Source: Molossus alvarezi (Eukaryota > Chordata > Mammalia > Chiroptera > Molossidae). From it: 64,000 nt of DNA. The DNA lies in NCBI GenBank assembly GCA_037176705.1, contig CM073890.1:102352591-102416590 (forward strand), given 5' to 3'. Below are positions 1 to 11,667 of this stretch, piece after piece; position 1 is the stretch's first letter, and every line of letters starts with the position of its first letter. The notes below the pieces were generated by a model. The model ran no database searches, was not told the DNA's origin, and saw only the letters and a list, made by a program, of their open reading frames with translations. The position numbers were made by a program, and so were the translations under genes.

Positions 1-1610
1 TGAATAAAACTGCTTGGGAGTTGCAAAAATGGCTAATTAATATACATTGAGCTTCTACTACATATAAGGCCCTCTACTAGGTACTTGTATGAACTTCATA
101 ATACTTAAATTTCAAAGCACCTCCAATAAGGAAGATATTATTTTATCTACTTAATTATTAGGAACATATTTCTCGAAGTGATTTTGGTGACTCGCCTTGG
201 GTCCCACATTAGAGAGTGCCACATTTTGGTTAATTCAAATTTCTCAAGCTAAGGGTTGAACAGTCTTTGCCTGGTGGATTTGATTTCTAAAGAGCCCCAG
301 TGGACATTTTTTAAAATGTTCTTTAAAATTCTCGTATTGAATGTGCAGTCATTGTTCATCACTTTATTTCACTACTAGTACTCATTTTGATTTAAATATA
401 TAGAAATATATAAGATTTGTCCATTAAATAAGGACTGTGTCTCTTCTTTGCAGAACTTGACCATGGTATTCTATGTATCAATATGTTTACTAAGCAGCAA
501 GCTCCTTTGTCTTGTATAAGTAGAAGCATGCATACAATGATTACAAAATAATGATCTATTTATGTTACATTCTTGGAAACTCTGTAAATACAAAGATAAT
601 AGATTATTTCTTAGATATTGATGTTCTTGTATGAGTAAAGGTTAATTAATGCTATAAAATTCTCATTTTGAAAAGCGTTAATATGGCCCACACATTATAG
701 AACCTAATGAGATAAAACCTATTGTTTTGAAAAGATAATATAGGCAAGCATGCCTTTACTTAGCTGTCACAACATGTTGTGACTATAACAGCTTGTTACT
801 TTTATACTGCTCCACTTTTATATCAAATCATTCTTATTTTGATCTTGTTATAAGTGGTGTTCTATATACAGACATGAAATAGCCACTGTGATTAAAAAGG
901 TCCATAGTGAATACATGAGTTCTTAGTTCGCAGTTTATTTCTGTCTGAAACCTATCACTTTTATTAGCTCCCTTATCTTAAAACCAGGAATTAAAAATCA
1001 TACCAAAACTCTAAAGTGTGTATATCACTGACAGCCATACCTGAGCTATTTATTCACATTATCGATCCTCAGTTTTTTTGATCTGCGTGCTACTCAGCAA
1101 ATGTCACAATATTAGACCACACATGGCATAGAAAGAGCTTCCTAGGACTCTTTAATTGATCTGCCCAAGAGATTGACATCATGTATTGTTAAAGGTAAAA
1201 ACTAAATAGAATGTGCAGTGGAAAATCCCCTTGCCACCTTTGTTCAACAAAAAGAGTTGTAAGAAAGCTTGAGTGTATGAAAGTGTAAGTGTTGGGCAAA
1301 GTTCCCAGAATAGATTTAAAATGAGGCTTCCATTGTATGAGGTCTTTGTCGTGGTAGGCAGCATGATTCCAAAATTCTCACTGTCTTCTTCCTGCCCAAA
1401 TCTGTCTCCTTATAGTCTATCAATGTTGATATTTCATAATCATTCTTACCCAGGGAGAAACATGCTGTTTTTATTTATCTTTGTGTCATGTATTAGAACC
1501 CCTATATAATTGGTTGGTTGTTTAACCTCCAAGCTATCTTGCAAGCACAGATAAATCATTTAAAAATAATTGCACAAAGAAAAAATAACAAAATAATTTT
1601 AAAAGTGTCT
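1..1610. other. AT-rich DNA, no feature recognised
   Basis: No open frame longer than about 80 codons, no RNA gene and no repeat family that I can name. The sequence is AT-rich with short homopolymer runs and no sign of splice-bounded coding exons. A very old repeat could be present below the level of recognition by eye. Confidence 0.5.
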
Positions 1611-1615
1611 CTCCA

Positions 1616-1765
1616 CTAAGCAAGCTCTTTACAGATGCTGTTCTATTTATTAATAACAAATTTATGAGGTAGTTACATTAGTCCCATACCCCACAGGCTC
1701 AGACACTAAGATAATTTGATAATTTCACTAGGGATTCACCTTAGTTGATGATGAACCTAGAAATC
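1616..1765 (+). repeat. MIR-like ancient SINE remnant
   Basis: The order of short blocks (a CTCTTTACA-like start, a TTTATGAGGTAG-like block near 1661-1673, a GCTCAGACACTAAG-like block, then a loose match to the end of the MIR core) follows the mammalian-wide MIR consensus in sense orientation. It is highly diverged. Recognition is by eye and the edges are approximate. Confidence 0.45.
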
Positions 1766-2020
1766 ATGGGATGAAAAAATATATAAGATAGGGATAATAT
1801 CATTTTCATCATGCTTACTTTGATGTGAAATTAACAACATAAATACAAGCATCTTGTGATAACTATAAGAACAGGTTCAGAATTACAATTCTTTCTCATG
1901 TAAGTCAGTCTATATTTGTTTTTATTCAAACATTTCAAAACCTTCTGACTCTTTAGATCTAAATTACTGATATACTCAATTTTCTCTGTTATATACACCT
2001 ATTAGAAATTTCTTTGTTCA

Positions 2021-2279
2021 GCCCTGGCCAGTTTTCCTCAGTGGTTAGAGCAGCAGCGTACAGACCAATGAGTATTGGGTTCGATTCTCGTCAAGGGCAC
2101 ATACTTCGGTTGCAGTTTGTCCCCAGCCCTGATAAGGTTGTGCAAGGAGGCAACCAACTAGTCGGTGTCTCTCTCACATCAATGTTTCTCTTTCTTTCTC
2201 TCTCTCTCTTCCTTCCTCATTCCCACTCTGTCTAATGATAAATGGAAAAATATCCTTGGGTGAGGATTAAAAAAAAAAT
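2021..2279 (+). mobile_element. VES SINE (long tail class, ending GAGGATTAAAA)
   Basis: tRNA-derived SINE. It starts GCCCTGGCCAG, has an A-box-like CTCAGTGGTTAGAGC, a B-box-like GGGTTCGATTC, a CT-rich middle, and the tail motif TGGGTGAGGATTAAA found in one of the two SINE classes here. The 15-bp TSD aaatttctttgttca lies at 2006-2020, but its partner is at 2506-2520, beyond the next SINE, so the pair behaves as one compound insertion. Confidence 0.92.
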
Positions 2280-2290
2280 CAATCTCCTTT

Positions 2291-2497
2291 GCCCAGCTGG
2301 TGTGGCTCAGTAGTTGAGAGTTGACCCACATAGCAAGTGGTCACTGGTTCAAATCCTGGTCAGGGCACATGTCCAGGTTGTAGGCCTGATCCCTAGTGGG
2401 GGGCATGTAGGAGGCAGCCAATCAATGTTCTCTCTCATCTATGTTTTTCTCTCTCCCTCTCCCTTCCTCTCTCTCTAAAATCAATAAAAAAAAAAAT
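2291..2497 (+). mobile_element. VES SINE (short class, ending TCTAAAATCAATAAAA)
   Basis: Second SINE directly behind the first: GCCCAGCTGGTGTGGCTCAG head, the GTGGGGGGCATG block, CT-rich middle and tail TCTCTAAAATCAATAAAA. It lies inside the TSD pair of the upstream SINE (2006-2020 and 2506-2520). It therefore probably inserted into the A-rich tail of the first copy, although co-insertion as a dimer is possible. Confidence 0.92.
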
Positions 2498-2520
2498 TTT
2501 GTTTTAAATTTCTTTGTTCA

Positions 2521-4524
2521 TAAAGTCCACTAATTCTAGAAAATGTTATAAAGATGCTCTCTTAGTTTAGTTTATATTACCACTCCTGTTGTATCACCAT
2601 ATATTTCCTTTTTGCTTTGAATTCCTTGACGTCAATGCCTGGAAGTCACATGTTGAAAGGGAGTAAGAGTCAATGTCTACACTAGAAGTGACATCTGCTG
2701 ATAGTTTCATTCTTTAACTATCAGTGCATTTCTCAACTCTATTCAGAAAGTCCTCAGTTTCTTCCTCTTGGCTTGTTCTTCAACCTGTATAACTTTGGCC
2801 AATAAGTTCATGGCAATAACTCTTTCATGTTATTTGAGGAATTGCAAATACACCGAATGATACCCTATTGACTAGCCAAAATAATATAATGTAACATGGT
2901 ATAATCAAAATCTATGTGTGTGCACGTGTGTGTGTGTATTTATATATGGAGAGAGAGAGATGTATGCCTTAATATGTACATATTCCCCAAATGAATTATG
3001 ATTCCAAGAGAAGTAACTTGTATTTCAACATGAAAAATATCTTTAATCTCATGAAAGCAGATTTTACTCCTACAGCCTTCAGCTTTTTCCAATAACTCCA
3101 TATCTGAAGAGAATATTTGCTTTACATATGTACAGATAAAAAGAACAGTTAGTGACTTTACAAGGAGAAAAATTATCAAAGGTGATTTCAAGTTTCACAT
3201 CTTGAAAACAGAAAAAAGCTTGATGACTTAACAGCAATGTTAAACACTGTCTTCTTCCTTGGGTAAAGGAGTGAATTTTGCTAAGGTTGAACTTCATCAG
3301 GAAATAATGGGTCTCTACTTTGCTTAAGGATAAAAGGTAAATAAACACAACTATGTATTAAAATCAAAGTGTCAGGTAGATGAGCAAGTGCTTTTGTCCT
3401 GAACATACATGTGTATTTTTCCCCGGCATAGATAAACTTGCAATTGACAAGTTAGTTTTTCAGTCCTTTTAAAATGTTAGTGACATTTGTCTCAGAGATT
3501 ATGAAATACACACACACACACAAACACACACACAACCTTATTTTGATGAATATGGGGAAGAATTCTGTTTTATATCTTACTTAGATAGACAGAAATAAAT
3601 AATTATGTTGCTCTTTGGGTAGCAATACCTGTTTTCCTTACCAAATCTATTAATAAAAATATTTCCAAGTACAGAAAATACACAAAATATTTAAGCAAGC
3701 CTTTCTTGGATTGAACAAAATGCAAAAATTAATGAACTGTACTTAATGATATCATATTAATGAATAAAATGCAAGCTGGAAATAAACCAACTTTCTGAGC
3801 CCATTGTGGGAGGAGTAGACTAATAAGTCTCAACCCTTGAGCTACTTTCAAGTCCTCAGAGAGTGTTATTGCTACACAAGTTGGATGAATATTGGGGAAT
3901 TAGCCATAAATCCACTGTTGTATTTTTAATAAAACTCAAGAAAACCTGAAATCTATGCATTCGGATATAAAACATGCAACTCTTCAAAAACAAATGGAGA
4001 TGAATGCCTGCTGTCTGAACATCAGGGAGATGTTTGTGATTTATAATTTGCTTTAAATAAACTTCTACCCTAGGCCTGCATATAGTATTGTGAATCTTAC
4101 ATTTGTTGTTGTTGCTGTTACTATTTATGAAAATCCGTTGGTGTTTGAACTTCATGAAAATCATCAGAGACCAATAACTTTTTACACTGTTTCTCTTGAT
4201 TTTGTGACAAAAGTCTGCTGACCTTTTCTTAGGAAAAGAGTATCTGTAGCTAAATTAGCACAATCTTCTACCAACTTGGGTTTATGGTTTCTCTTACACC
4301 TGATGGTCTCTTACACTATGCAGTCTTCATTGCTCACAGATAAGATTCAGCATTCTCACCAAATAACCTTATCTGGAATTAAATTTAATTATAAATCCCC
4401 TTCACACAATTGTATCCATTATATGATATTTTAAATACTGGAATAAAATTCATGACTTTTTAGCTTCTGTCTGAGAGTTCTTCATGCACTTATAAACATA
4501 TTTATCAGATATCTTTTAAAAAAT
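2521..4524. other. AT-rich DNA with a CA microsatellite
   Basis: No gene or young repeat recognised. A (CA)n tract, slightly interrupted, lies at 3508-3535. A short alternating GT/GA stretch lies at about 2918-2960. Open frames on the minus strand between 2940 and 4164 are AT-rich and show no domain, so they are not annotated as genes. Confidence 0.5.
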
Positions 4525-4534
4525 CTGATTTTAT

Positions 4535-4802
4535 CTGTTTTGTTTTTTTTGGTTTGTTTGTTTTTTTTATCCTCACCCAAGGACATTTTTTTTTCCATTT
4601 TTTGTTCAGATAGAATGGGAGGGAGAGAGAGAGAGAGAGAGAAACATCGACATGAAAAGGACACATCGAGTGTCTGCCACCCACACGACCAACCAGGGCC
4701 GGGGACAAACTGCAACCGAGGTACGTGCCCTTAGCGGGAACCGAACCCAGGTCTCTCAGGACCTCAGGCCAATGCTCTAACCGTTAAGCCAAACTAGCAG
4801 GG
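4535..4802 (-). mobile_element. VES SINE (long class), antisense
   Basis: Reverse-strand SINE. Its tail (ATCCTCACCCAAGGA on the plus strand) comes first and its head (AAACTAGCAGGGC) last, with a GA-rich middle. The TSD ctgattttat is at 4525-4534 and 4803-4812, a perfect 10-bp match. Confidence 0.92.
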
Positions 4803-4851
4803 CTGATTTTATGTTTTTATTGATGGGTCCTATATTATAACATCTCCCCAA

Positions 4852-4875
4852 ACACACACACACACACACACACAC
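4852..4875 (+). repeat. (AC)12 microsatellite
   Basis: Uninterrupted AC dinucleotide tract just downstream of the antisense SINE. Likely length-polymorphic. Confidence 0.95.
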
Positions 4876-5145
4876 CTTATTAGGTAGGTTATACCATAAC
4901 ATGTTTCCACTTATCCCCAGAATAAGGTCTGATATCACGCTTGTAATTTATTTTATTTACAGAAGACTGCTAAAAATCTGAAGATAAAGATGTATTTGGA
5001 TGGTAAATAAAGATTGGGGGAGGCTTTTAAAACAAGGGAGTTTTAAAGTTCTTTACTTCAGCAGCAACCTCAAATAAAAATACTTAAAATATTAAAGAAT
5101 TCTAAAAGGTAGTAATTTTTACAGAGGAGGTAGCTATTTTGAAAA

Positions 5146-5180
5146 AATAAATAAATAAATAAATAAATAAATAAACAAAT
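5146..5180 (+). repeat. (AAAT)n microsatellite
   Basis: About eight tandem AAAT units ending with an AAAC variant. Confidence 0.95.
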
Positions 5181-5346
5181 AACCAACCAGGGTGTGTGTA
5201 TGAGGCTAAGAGAAGAAAGTGGTAACATAGAGAATATGGAAAATGCCTTAGATGATCATTACATAAAAGAGGCAACTGTCACTAAAATCCTGGTCCCAGA
5301 TGGAAAACCGTCAATAAATTCCAGAATATGAGAAAATACTGGGACA

Positions 5347-5606
5347 GCCCTGGCCAGTTTGGTACAGATTAGAGTGTCAGCCTGCAGACTGCAGAGTCAC
5401 AGGTTTGATTCCCAGTCAAGGGCATATAACTTGGTTTTGGGTTCAATCCCTGGCCTCCATTGGGGGTCATGCGGGAGGCAACCAATCGATGTTTCTCTCT
5501 CACATCAATGTCTCTCTATCACTCCCTCCCTCTCTCCCACTCTAGCTGAAAAAAAATCAATAGAAAAATATTCTCAGGTGAGAATTAAAAAAAGAAAGAA
5601 AGAAAA
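5347..5606 (+). mobile_element. VES SINE (long class)
   Basis: Head GCCCTGGCCAGTTTGG, degraded A box, B-box-like GGTTTGATTCCC, CT-rich middle and tail GGTGAGAATTAAAA followed by a GAAA-type run. The imperfect 12-bp TSD is aatactgggaca (5335-5346) and aataatggaaca (5607-5618). Confidence 0.9.
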
Positions 5607-5839
5607 AATAATGGAACAATATCTGGATGAAAATTATACAAATATATAATCTTTAACAATCTCAAGGCAGTCATATGATGATACCACAGGATCTCAAATA
5701 AAAATTTTTGAAATTTTCACATGAGTTTATCCATCAGAGCAATGTCAAACTGGCCACTCTACTCCATCAACACCACTGAAAAAAATTTAACAGAGTTGGA
5801 TTTTCTTTGGAAATGAAAGACTTTGGATGACTTTGGAGC

Positions 5840-6110
5840 ATGCTTCATATGCTTTTACCAGCACCATGTTGGTAAAACTATCAGTACAACATTTGGACAT
5901 GAACCCAACCAAGCCTCATGGCTTTTTTAAGACTTCCAAGTAGATTTCATACAACTGCAGCCTGAAGGTTTTAAATATGGTGTTTTTATACTTATTTCTT
6001 CTCATTATAGGCTGAGTCTCTTCCTTTTTGGCTTTGACACTATGAAATTTCTTCATTTTATGTGGGAAATTTCAACCTAATCATCAACTGACAGGGTTAC
6101 ATACTGAAGA
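5840..6110 (+). pseudogene. Decayed endogenous retrovirus integrase fragment
   Basis: Conceptual translation across stops and frame changes shows retroviral integrase features in the expected order. First comes a zinc-finger tail resembling 'CxxCQxHNxGK' near 5850-5890. Then comes a catalytic-core start resembling 'DFIQLxPxGFKY' at about 5943-5985. Last is a short block like 'SSDRGTHF' near 6076-6105. The frame is broken by several stops and shifts and cannot make protein. The gamma-retrovirus/class I type of pol is my best guess. The LTR about 1.1 kb downstream, in the same orientation, could be its 3' LTR; no env or gag was recognised. A profile search against retroviral integrase would settle it. 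Confidence 0.6.
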
Positions 6111-7190
6111 GCTTCACTAAAACTTGAGATTTACTTAGAAACTTACCTACCTAGGTCTTCTCGCTCTATAGGAATGATAAAAACAAATAAATAAAACAAA
6201 AAACAGAAATCTAAATTAAAATACATAGACTCAGATAACTATAAACCTCTTCTGAAAGACATAAGAAAGACTGGTTTCAGACTTTACATAAGTGATCTTA
6301 CCAAGTAGTATTGATAACTATGAAAAGCAATGAATTCTCAAGGTTTTAATTTTTAGATCAATATCTCTTAAAGAGACACAAGTTATCCATGACTCACTGG
6401 AGACTCTCCCAGCCAACATACTCAAACTGAGAATTCTTTGAAATCTCCCAGAATATTTTGTGTATGTGTGAAAGAGAACAGATTCTACTCAATCTCTTAT
6501 AATCAAGTAGACAATTTTGTGAAGATTATAGTTTCCATCTAAGACCAAAAGAACAAGCTGCACATGACCAAAATTACAGATATTCTTGCTTTAATCTGCT
6601 TGTTCTTGTTTATTGTTTTCATATATATTTTTCTTTTTGTATAATTAAGTTTCCATCTTGCTATTAGATAATTTTTACCTCTTTACTACAAGAAACATCA
6701 TGCCCATATCTGAATATTGATATTTACTTATGAATTCAAGTCAAACACCTGGTTAAATTATCTTTCTATTTAGCCAAAATGTACAATCGAGTTAACCTTC
6801 AGGATCATACTCATTTCCCTCTGGATATCACACAGCCCTTATTATTACAAATTGCTTATAATTAAACAGTCAGTTTCGTGAGTAAGTGTGGTAAATTATT
6901 TAGTTACTTTCCACATGGCAAATACCATGACAGACAAGACAATCAAAAGTAAAAAACTTTCCATCAATTTACATGTAGAAATGGAAGTTACTATTATCAT
7001 AAAAAAAAAAAAACTATGAACCATTAATAGGAGCTAACAAGCTAGCAGTTTTCATTAGACTTTTATAAAACTGAGTTTTAAAATGATAACAAATAATGTA
7101 ACCCTCATCTCTATTTCTTTAATATAAAAATGTTTTTATAAAAGATGAATTGTTAACTAATATGTAACCTATTGATAAGCAGCATATCTG
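6111..7190. other. AT-rich stretch between retroviral remnant and LTR
   Basis: If the integrase remnant and the LTR at 7191 belong to one provirus, this interval would be its decayed 3' pol/env region. I see no readable envelope motif. Nothing else is recognised. Confidence 0.35.
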
Positions 7191-7403
7191 TGTAAGGGTT
7201 CTGGGGACTGGCTTCAGGGAGGGAGGCTGACTTCAGCAACCAGACGTTCTGGCTCTGGGAGACTTACTGACTCTGAACCATAAAAAACAGACATCCACTT
7301 GACCAATTTTGAGACAATCATTGGAATGGATTGTGCTGGCTTACACATAGAAAACTTTCAATCTTCTCCCCCTCATTTCTTTGTTCTGCTTTCCTTCTCC
7401 CTC

Positions 7404-7442
<39 letters not shown>

Positions 7443-7605
7443 ACCTGTACTGAGATGTTAAGATGGTAATTAAGACAGGAGTTCACCATATTCTTAGGCT
7501 GCCAGCACTTGAATAAACCATCTTTCCTTACATGAGCACCTATCTCCTGAGTATTGGCTTTCTCAGCTGCAGGCAGCTGATCATGAGTTTGGTATCAATA
7601 ACACA
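7191..7605 (+). mobile_element. Endogenous retrovirus LTR (related to the LTR at 12.4 kb)
   Basis: LTR-like block: starts with TG, has a pyrimidine-rich stretch, then a TATA-box position now occupied by 35 As (7406-7440), and an AATAAA signal at about 7512 followed by a T/C-rich downstream element. The second half is clearly related to 12,650-12,795: shared blocks are GAGATG, a GCTGGCACTxGAATAAAC-like segment, CCTxTCTCxTGAGT and GCAGGCAGC. The ends are approximate. It may be the 3' LTR of the provirus whose integrase remnant lies upstream, or a solo LTR. Confidence 0.65.
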
Positions 7606-7609
7606 TATT

Positions 7610-8490
7610 TGAAGCAATGTGATTTTTACAAATTTTACATTAAAGACTCAGTGTGGATTCTCTGATTCAGACGTAATGTTATAGTACCAAGGTTTGTGTA
7701 CTTGATGCATCAAAATAGAGACCAGTTTTCAATAGATCAGGGTTTGAAGCATGGGAAGGTTTTTTGATTGAGAAGGCCTAGTTCAAGAAGATGAGAGAAC
7801 TAGTTTGTAAATCCATCTAAAGACAGGCTGGAAGCCAGAAACCTTTTATTGTTAAGGGAAGGGAGGAGCAGGAAGGCAAGGTGGGTGTTGGACATAGACA
7901 GATAGGCATGGAAAGAGATCTAAGGAAGAGTTGACACTTTCTTGATCCCTTTGTTCTTGGCTGGTCCCTTGAGCCCCCTGACCTGAGTCCAATTATGGAG
8001 ACTCCTGTGAATCTTTGAAAAATAGTTATTACTTTGCGCATATTTTCCCACCTCTTTGCTGAAAAAGTAGCTGCTCAAACTTCAAGCAGAATTCCTCTAG
8101 TTAATTAGCATATCTATAGAAGGAGTGATTATACTGCAGGCCAATGGAAAGAGGAAGTATTTCATTGTGTTATAGTACTGCTACTAGATGATGTCTATAC
8201 TCACAAACATTACTGATTCATGCTTGATCATATTTCTAATGCATGCCACTAAAATCATACAATAATATATAACAACATCAGAGGAATATTTTGCCTAAAG
8301 TCATTGAGTGACCACATAAGATTATTGTTTGATTTAAGACACATATGCTTTTTGGCAAGATCTGACTCTGGAGAGATAGCCAAAACTCATTATTCCCCTG
8401 AATTACTCATGCATGGGTTAGACTCAAACTATCAGCTCAAAGGCATAAAGAATTGAGCTGAGATTTGAACATTTTTCTATAGAAGCTAAG
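7610..8490. other. No feature recognised
   Basis: Mixed-composition DNA. The segment around 7800-8060 is richer in GC and could be part of another old LTR on the minus strand, but I cannot name it. The 74-codon minus-strand frame at 7817-8041 has no recognisable domain. Confidence 0.4.
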
Positions 8491-8499
8491 GCAACACTT

Positions 8500-9732
8500 G
8501 CAGTTTGAAGTTAACTAAAAAGATTTCCTGCTAAACTAAGAAGCTCACTAATCTCCAGAGAATTATAACAGAATTCAATGGTACAAAACACAACATAACA
8601 CTGATGTTTTCCAAGATGATGCAGAGATTGAAATTGTTATAAAACAAAGACTTTAAAGATATTCTTATAACCATGATAACTTTGAGGTAAAACCAAATAT
8701 AACTGAAATAATTATAAGAGTTAGCCTCAGAGAAATATAAACTATGAAAGAGAACAAATGAGGGTTTTGAAACTGAATAGTACTATATATGAAGTAAATT
8801 TTATTAGATGAACTCAATAGAATACATGTGACAGAGAACAGAATTAGTGAATTTAAAGATAAATCAATAAAAGTTATATAATATAAAGTACAGAATAAAA
8901 AAATAAAAAGAAACAAGGATCGAGTTTCAAGGACATGTAAAAAAAATGTCAAAAGCTTAACTGAACATGACATATAAGTTTGGGAAGAGAAAAAGAAAGA
9001 TTAGAGAGAAAAACATATTTACAAACAATAGTCCAAATGTTTCAAAATTTGTTGAAAGACACACATTTATAGATTAAAGTTGTTTAGTGAACCACAAAAT
9101 TTATAAACTCAAACAATACTGAAAAACATCATGAGAAAAAGTAATGAAACCAAAGTTTAAGAAAATATCTTGAAAGCAGCTAGTAAAAAAGGGCATATTA
9201 CATGCAAGGGAACAAGAATTGTAGTTACCTTAAATTTATTCTCAAAACCATTAAAGACAAAGAATAATGGAACAGCATCTTCAAAGTGCAGACAGAAATG
9301 AACTATACATTAAACATTTAATATACAGCAATATATTCTTCAGCAATTAAGGCAAATAAAATATTCTCAAATGAAGAAAATAATATAAAAATAATACATT
9401 AAAAGTAAAATGCTCTGTAAGAAATGTTAAAAATCAATCTGTACATTGCAAGGAGATGATATAGATGAGAACCTGGATCATTAAGAATAGGTAACAGGAA
9501 TAGAAATGACATGTATCTGGGTTACTATAAAAGGCATGGTCCTCTCTGATGATCTTTAAATCTTTTAAGGTTTGAAAAGCAAAACTTATAACATTGTCAG
9601 TGGGGTTTTCAATTTAGGTAGATGTAATACACATGATAATTATAACATAAAAGATGGATCAGAATTGAGTAAATTGACTTACATTATTGTATGTTACACA
9701 CCTTTTATGTAAAGTAGTAAAATATTAACTTT
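8500..9732 (+). mobile_element. Ancient L1, segment 1 of 5 (ORF1 region)
   Basis: Decayed L1 sequence in sense orientation. Blocks reminiscent of L1M/HAL1 ORF1 occur in order: a GTCTCAAGGACCTGTG-like block near 8925, the 'AAACTTTCCAAATTTG'-like block near 9036, 'GAAAATCTTAAAAGCAGC' near 9160-9180, 'CATTACATACAAGGGAACAA' near 9197, then the 3' end of ORF1 and the inter-ORF spacer. Many stops and indels; not coding. The edge near 8500 is a guess. A HAL1 inserted at its end, with TSD aagtagactgtgaaa at 9733-9747. Confidence 0.65.
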
Positions 9733-10604
9733 AAGTAGACTGTGAAAGGACTTCCGGTCAAGATGGCAGCGTAGGTAAATGCGGTATCACAGTCCTACCA
9801 CAACCACATCAAAGTTACAACTAAAGTACAGAACAACCATCATTCAAAGCCACCTGAAATAAAGCTGAATGGCAGTCCTACAACTACAGAATTAAAGCAG
9901 CAGCCACACCGAGACTGGGAAGAGGGCGGAGGGGACTGGCTGGTCCCACACCCACGTGTGGTGGATAAAAATCAGGAGGACACCTCAGCTGGGAAGGTCC
10001 TTCCTGAGGACTGACGGGTCCCCGTCCCACACCAGACACCCCACTCAGGGTTCCAGTGCCAGGAAGAGAATCCCCATCACTTCTGGCTGGAAAAACCAGC
10101 GGGAACTGAGGCTCAGTGAAGCTGAAGCGGCTGGAGCCCCAAGCAGCTCCTTAAAGGGCCCACGCACGGACTTATCAGACTCTCTCCCTCTAAGCTTGGA
10201 GGGGAGGCAGCTCCAGTGGCGCCAGGGACATATAGGGAAGAACTGAGCTGCTTGGCACTGGAGCGAGGGCTGGAGAGGGGGCTTTCTCTGGGACAAACGT
10301 GCTGTCAGAGGCCTTTGTTCCTTTGGTGAGCCCTTCCCTGGGGTGGTAGACAGCCCCCATATTTGGGACTCCAGCAACCTGGCTCACACTGGTAGCCCCA
10401 CCCTGGTGACTACCTGGGGCCCCGCCCCACCCAACTTTCAGGCCCACCCAAGCTGTTGCCACTTGCTTAACCATAGGATTGGCCTGTCTTGGATCCTGCT
10501 TCAGGTTTTTCCTAAATTCTTTCAAACGAGCAGCATCTGGTCTCAGTGAGCCCCATACCGCTCATTAAGTAATACACTGAAACAAACACAGGGAGGCAGC
10601 CAAA

Positions 10605-11480
10605 ATGAGGAGACAAAGAAACAGGTCCCATCTGAAAGAACAGAACAAAACCCTAGGAAAAGAACTAAGCAAAATGGGGATAAGCAACCTAACAGATGCT
10701 GAGTTCAAAATATTGCTTATAAGGATGCTCAATGAACTTAGTGAGAACCTCAGTGAACTTAGTGAGGGCCTCAAGAGCATAAAAAAGGACCAGTAAGAAA
10801 TCATGGATGCACAGTCAGAATTAAAGGAGGTATTAACTGAAATAAAGAATCATTTACACAGATTCAATAATACAGTACGTAAATCCAAGGAGCAAACCAT
10901 GGACTTGGAAAATAAGGAAGCAAAAAATACCCAACCAGAACAGCAAAAAGAAAAAAGAATCCCAAAAAATGAGGATAGTGTAAGGAGCCTCTGGGACAAC
11001 TTCAAGTGTGCCAACATTCGCATCTTGGGGGTGCCAGAAGGAGAAGAGCGAGAACAAGAAATCGAAAACCTGTTTGAAACAATAATGGCAGAGAACTTTC
11101 CTAACTTGGTGAAGGAAACAGACATACAAGTCCAGGAAGCACAGAGAGTCCCAAACAAGATCAACCCCAAGAGGCCCACGCCAAGACATATCATCATCAT
11201 CAAAATGCAAAAGGTTCAAGACAAAGAGAGAATCTTAAAAGCAGCAAGAGAAAGGCAGCTAGTTACCTACAAGGGAGTTCCCATAAGTCTGCCAGCTGAT
11301 TTCTCAAAAGAAACTTTGCAGGCCAGAAGGGAGTGGCAAGAAATATTCAGAGTGATGAAAAGCAAGAACCTACAACCAAGATTACTCTATCCTGCAAAGC
11401 TGTCATTTAGAATCAATGGCCATATAAAGACTTTCCCAGACAAGTCAAAGTTAAAGGAGTTCATCACCACCAAACCATGA
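10605..11480 (+). pseudogene. HAL1 copy A ORF1, one in-frame stop
   Basis: ORF1p-like RNA-binding protein. The frame opens at an ATG in good context (10605) and runs 63 codons of Arg/Lys- and Leu-rich, coiled-coil-prone sequence. A TAA at 10794-10796 interrupts it. The same frame reopens at an ATG six bases later (10803) for 225 codons to the TGA at 11478-11480. The second part holds the RRM-like block (NIRILGVPEGEE, near 11010) and the C-terminal domain (QARREWQEIF and LLYPAKLSF, near 11310-11410), clearly homologous to the L1 ORF1p at 20,373-21,254. So it is ORF1 with a single nonsense mutation, or a stop/restart arrangement. The same stop occurs in copy B. Confidence 0.85.
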
Positions 11481-11644
11481 TTATATGAAATGATTAAGGG
11501 TCTTTTTGAAGAAAAAGATAAATATATGAACTAACAAAATGGCAATGAATACATATCTATCGAAAATGGAATCTACAAATGAAACAAACAGGCAGAACAG
11601 AAACATTCTCATAGATACAGAGAACATTTTGTTGGTTGCCAGTT

Positions 11645-11667
11645 GGGAGGGGGGTTGGGGGAATGGG
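11645..11667 (+). other. G-quadruplex-type tract in HAL1 copy A 3' UTR
   Basis: Four or more runs of three or more Gs with short loops on the sense strand, just after ORF1. A G-rich tract in the 3' UTR is a standing feature of L1 elements. Copy B has a similar tract at about 15110-15135. Confidence 0.75.

Noticed and set aside
2021..2279. SINE heads as real tRNA genes
   Set aside because: They have A- and B-box-like motifs but no full cloverleaf or anticodon arm, and continue into SINE bodies with A-rich tails and TSDs.
4703..4862. GA- and AC-rich tracts near 4.6-4.9 kb as regulatory elements
   Set aside because: The GA tract is the normal middle of an antisense SINE and the AC tract is a plain microsatellite.
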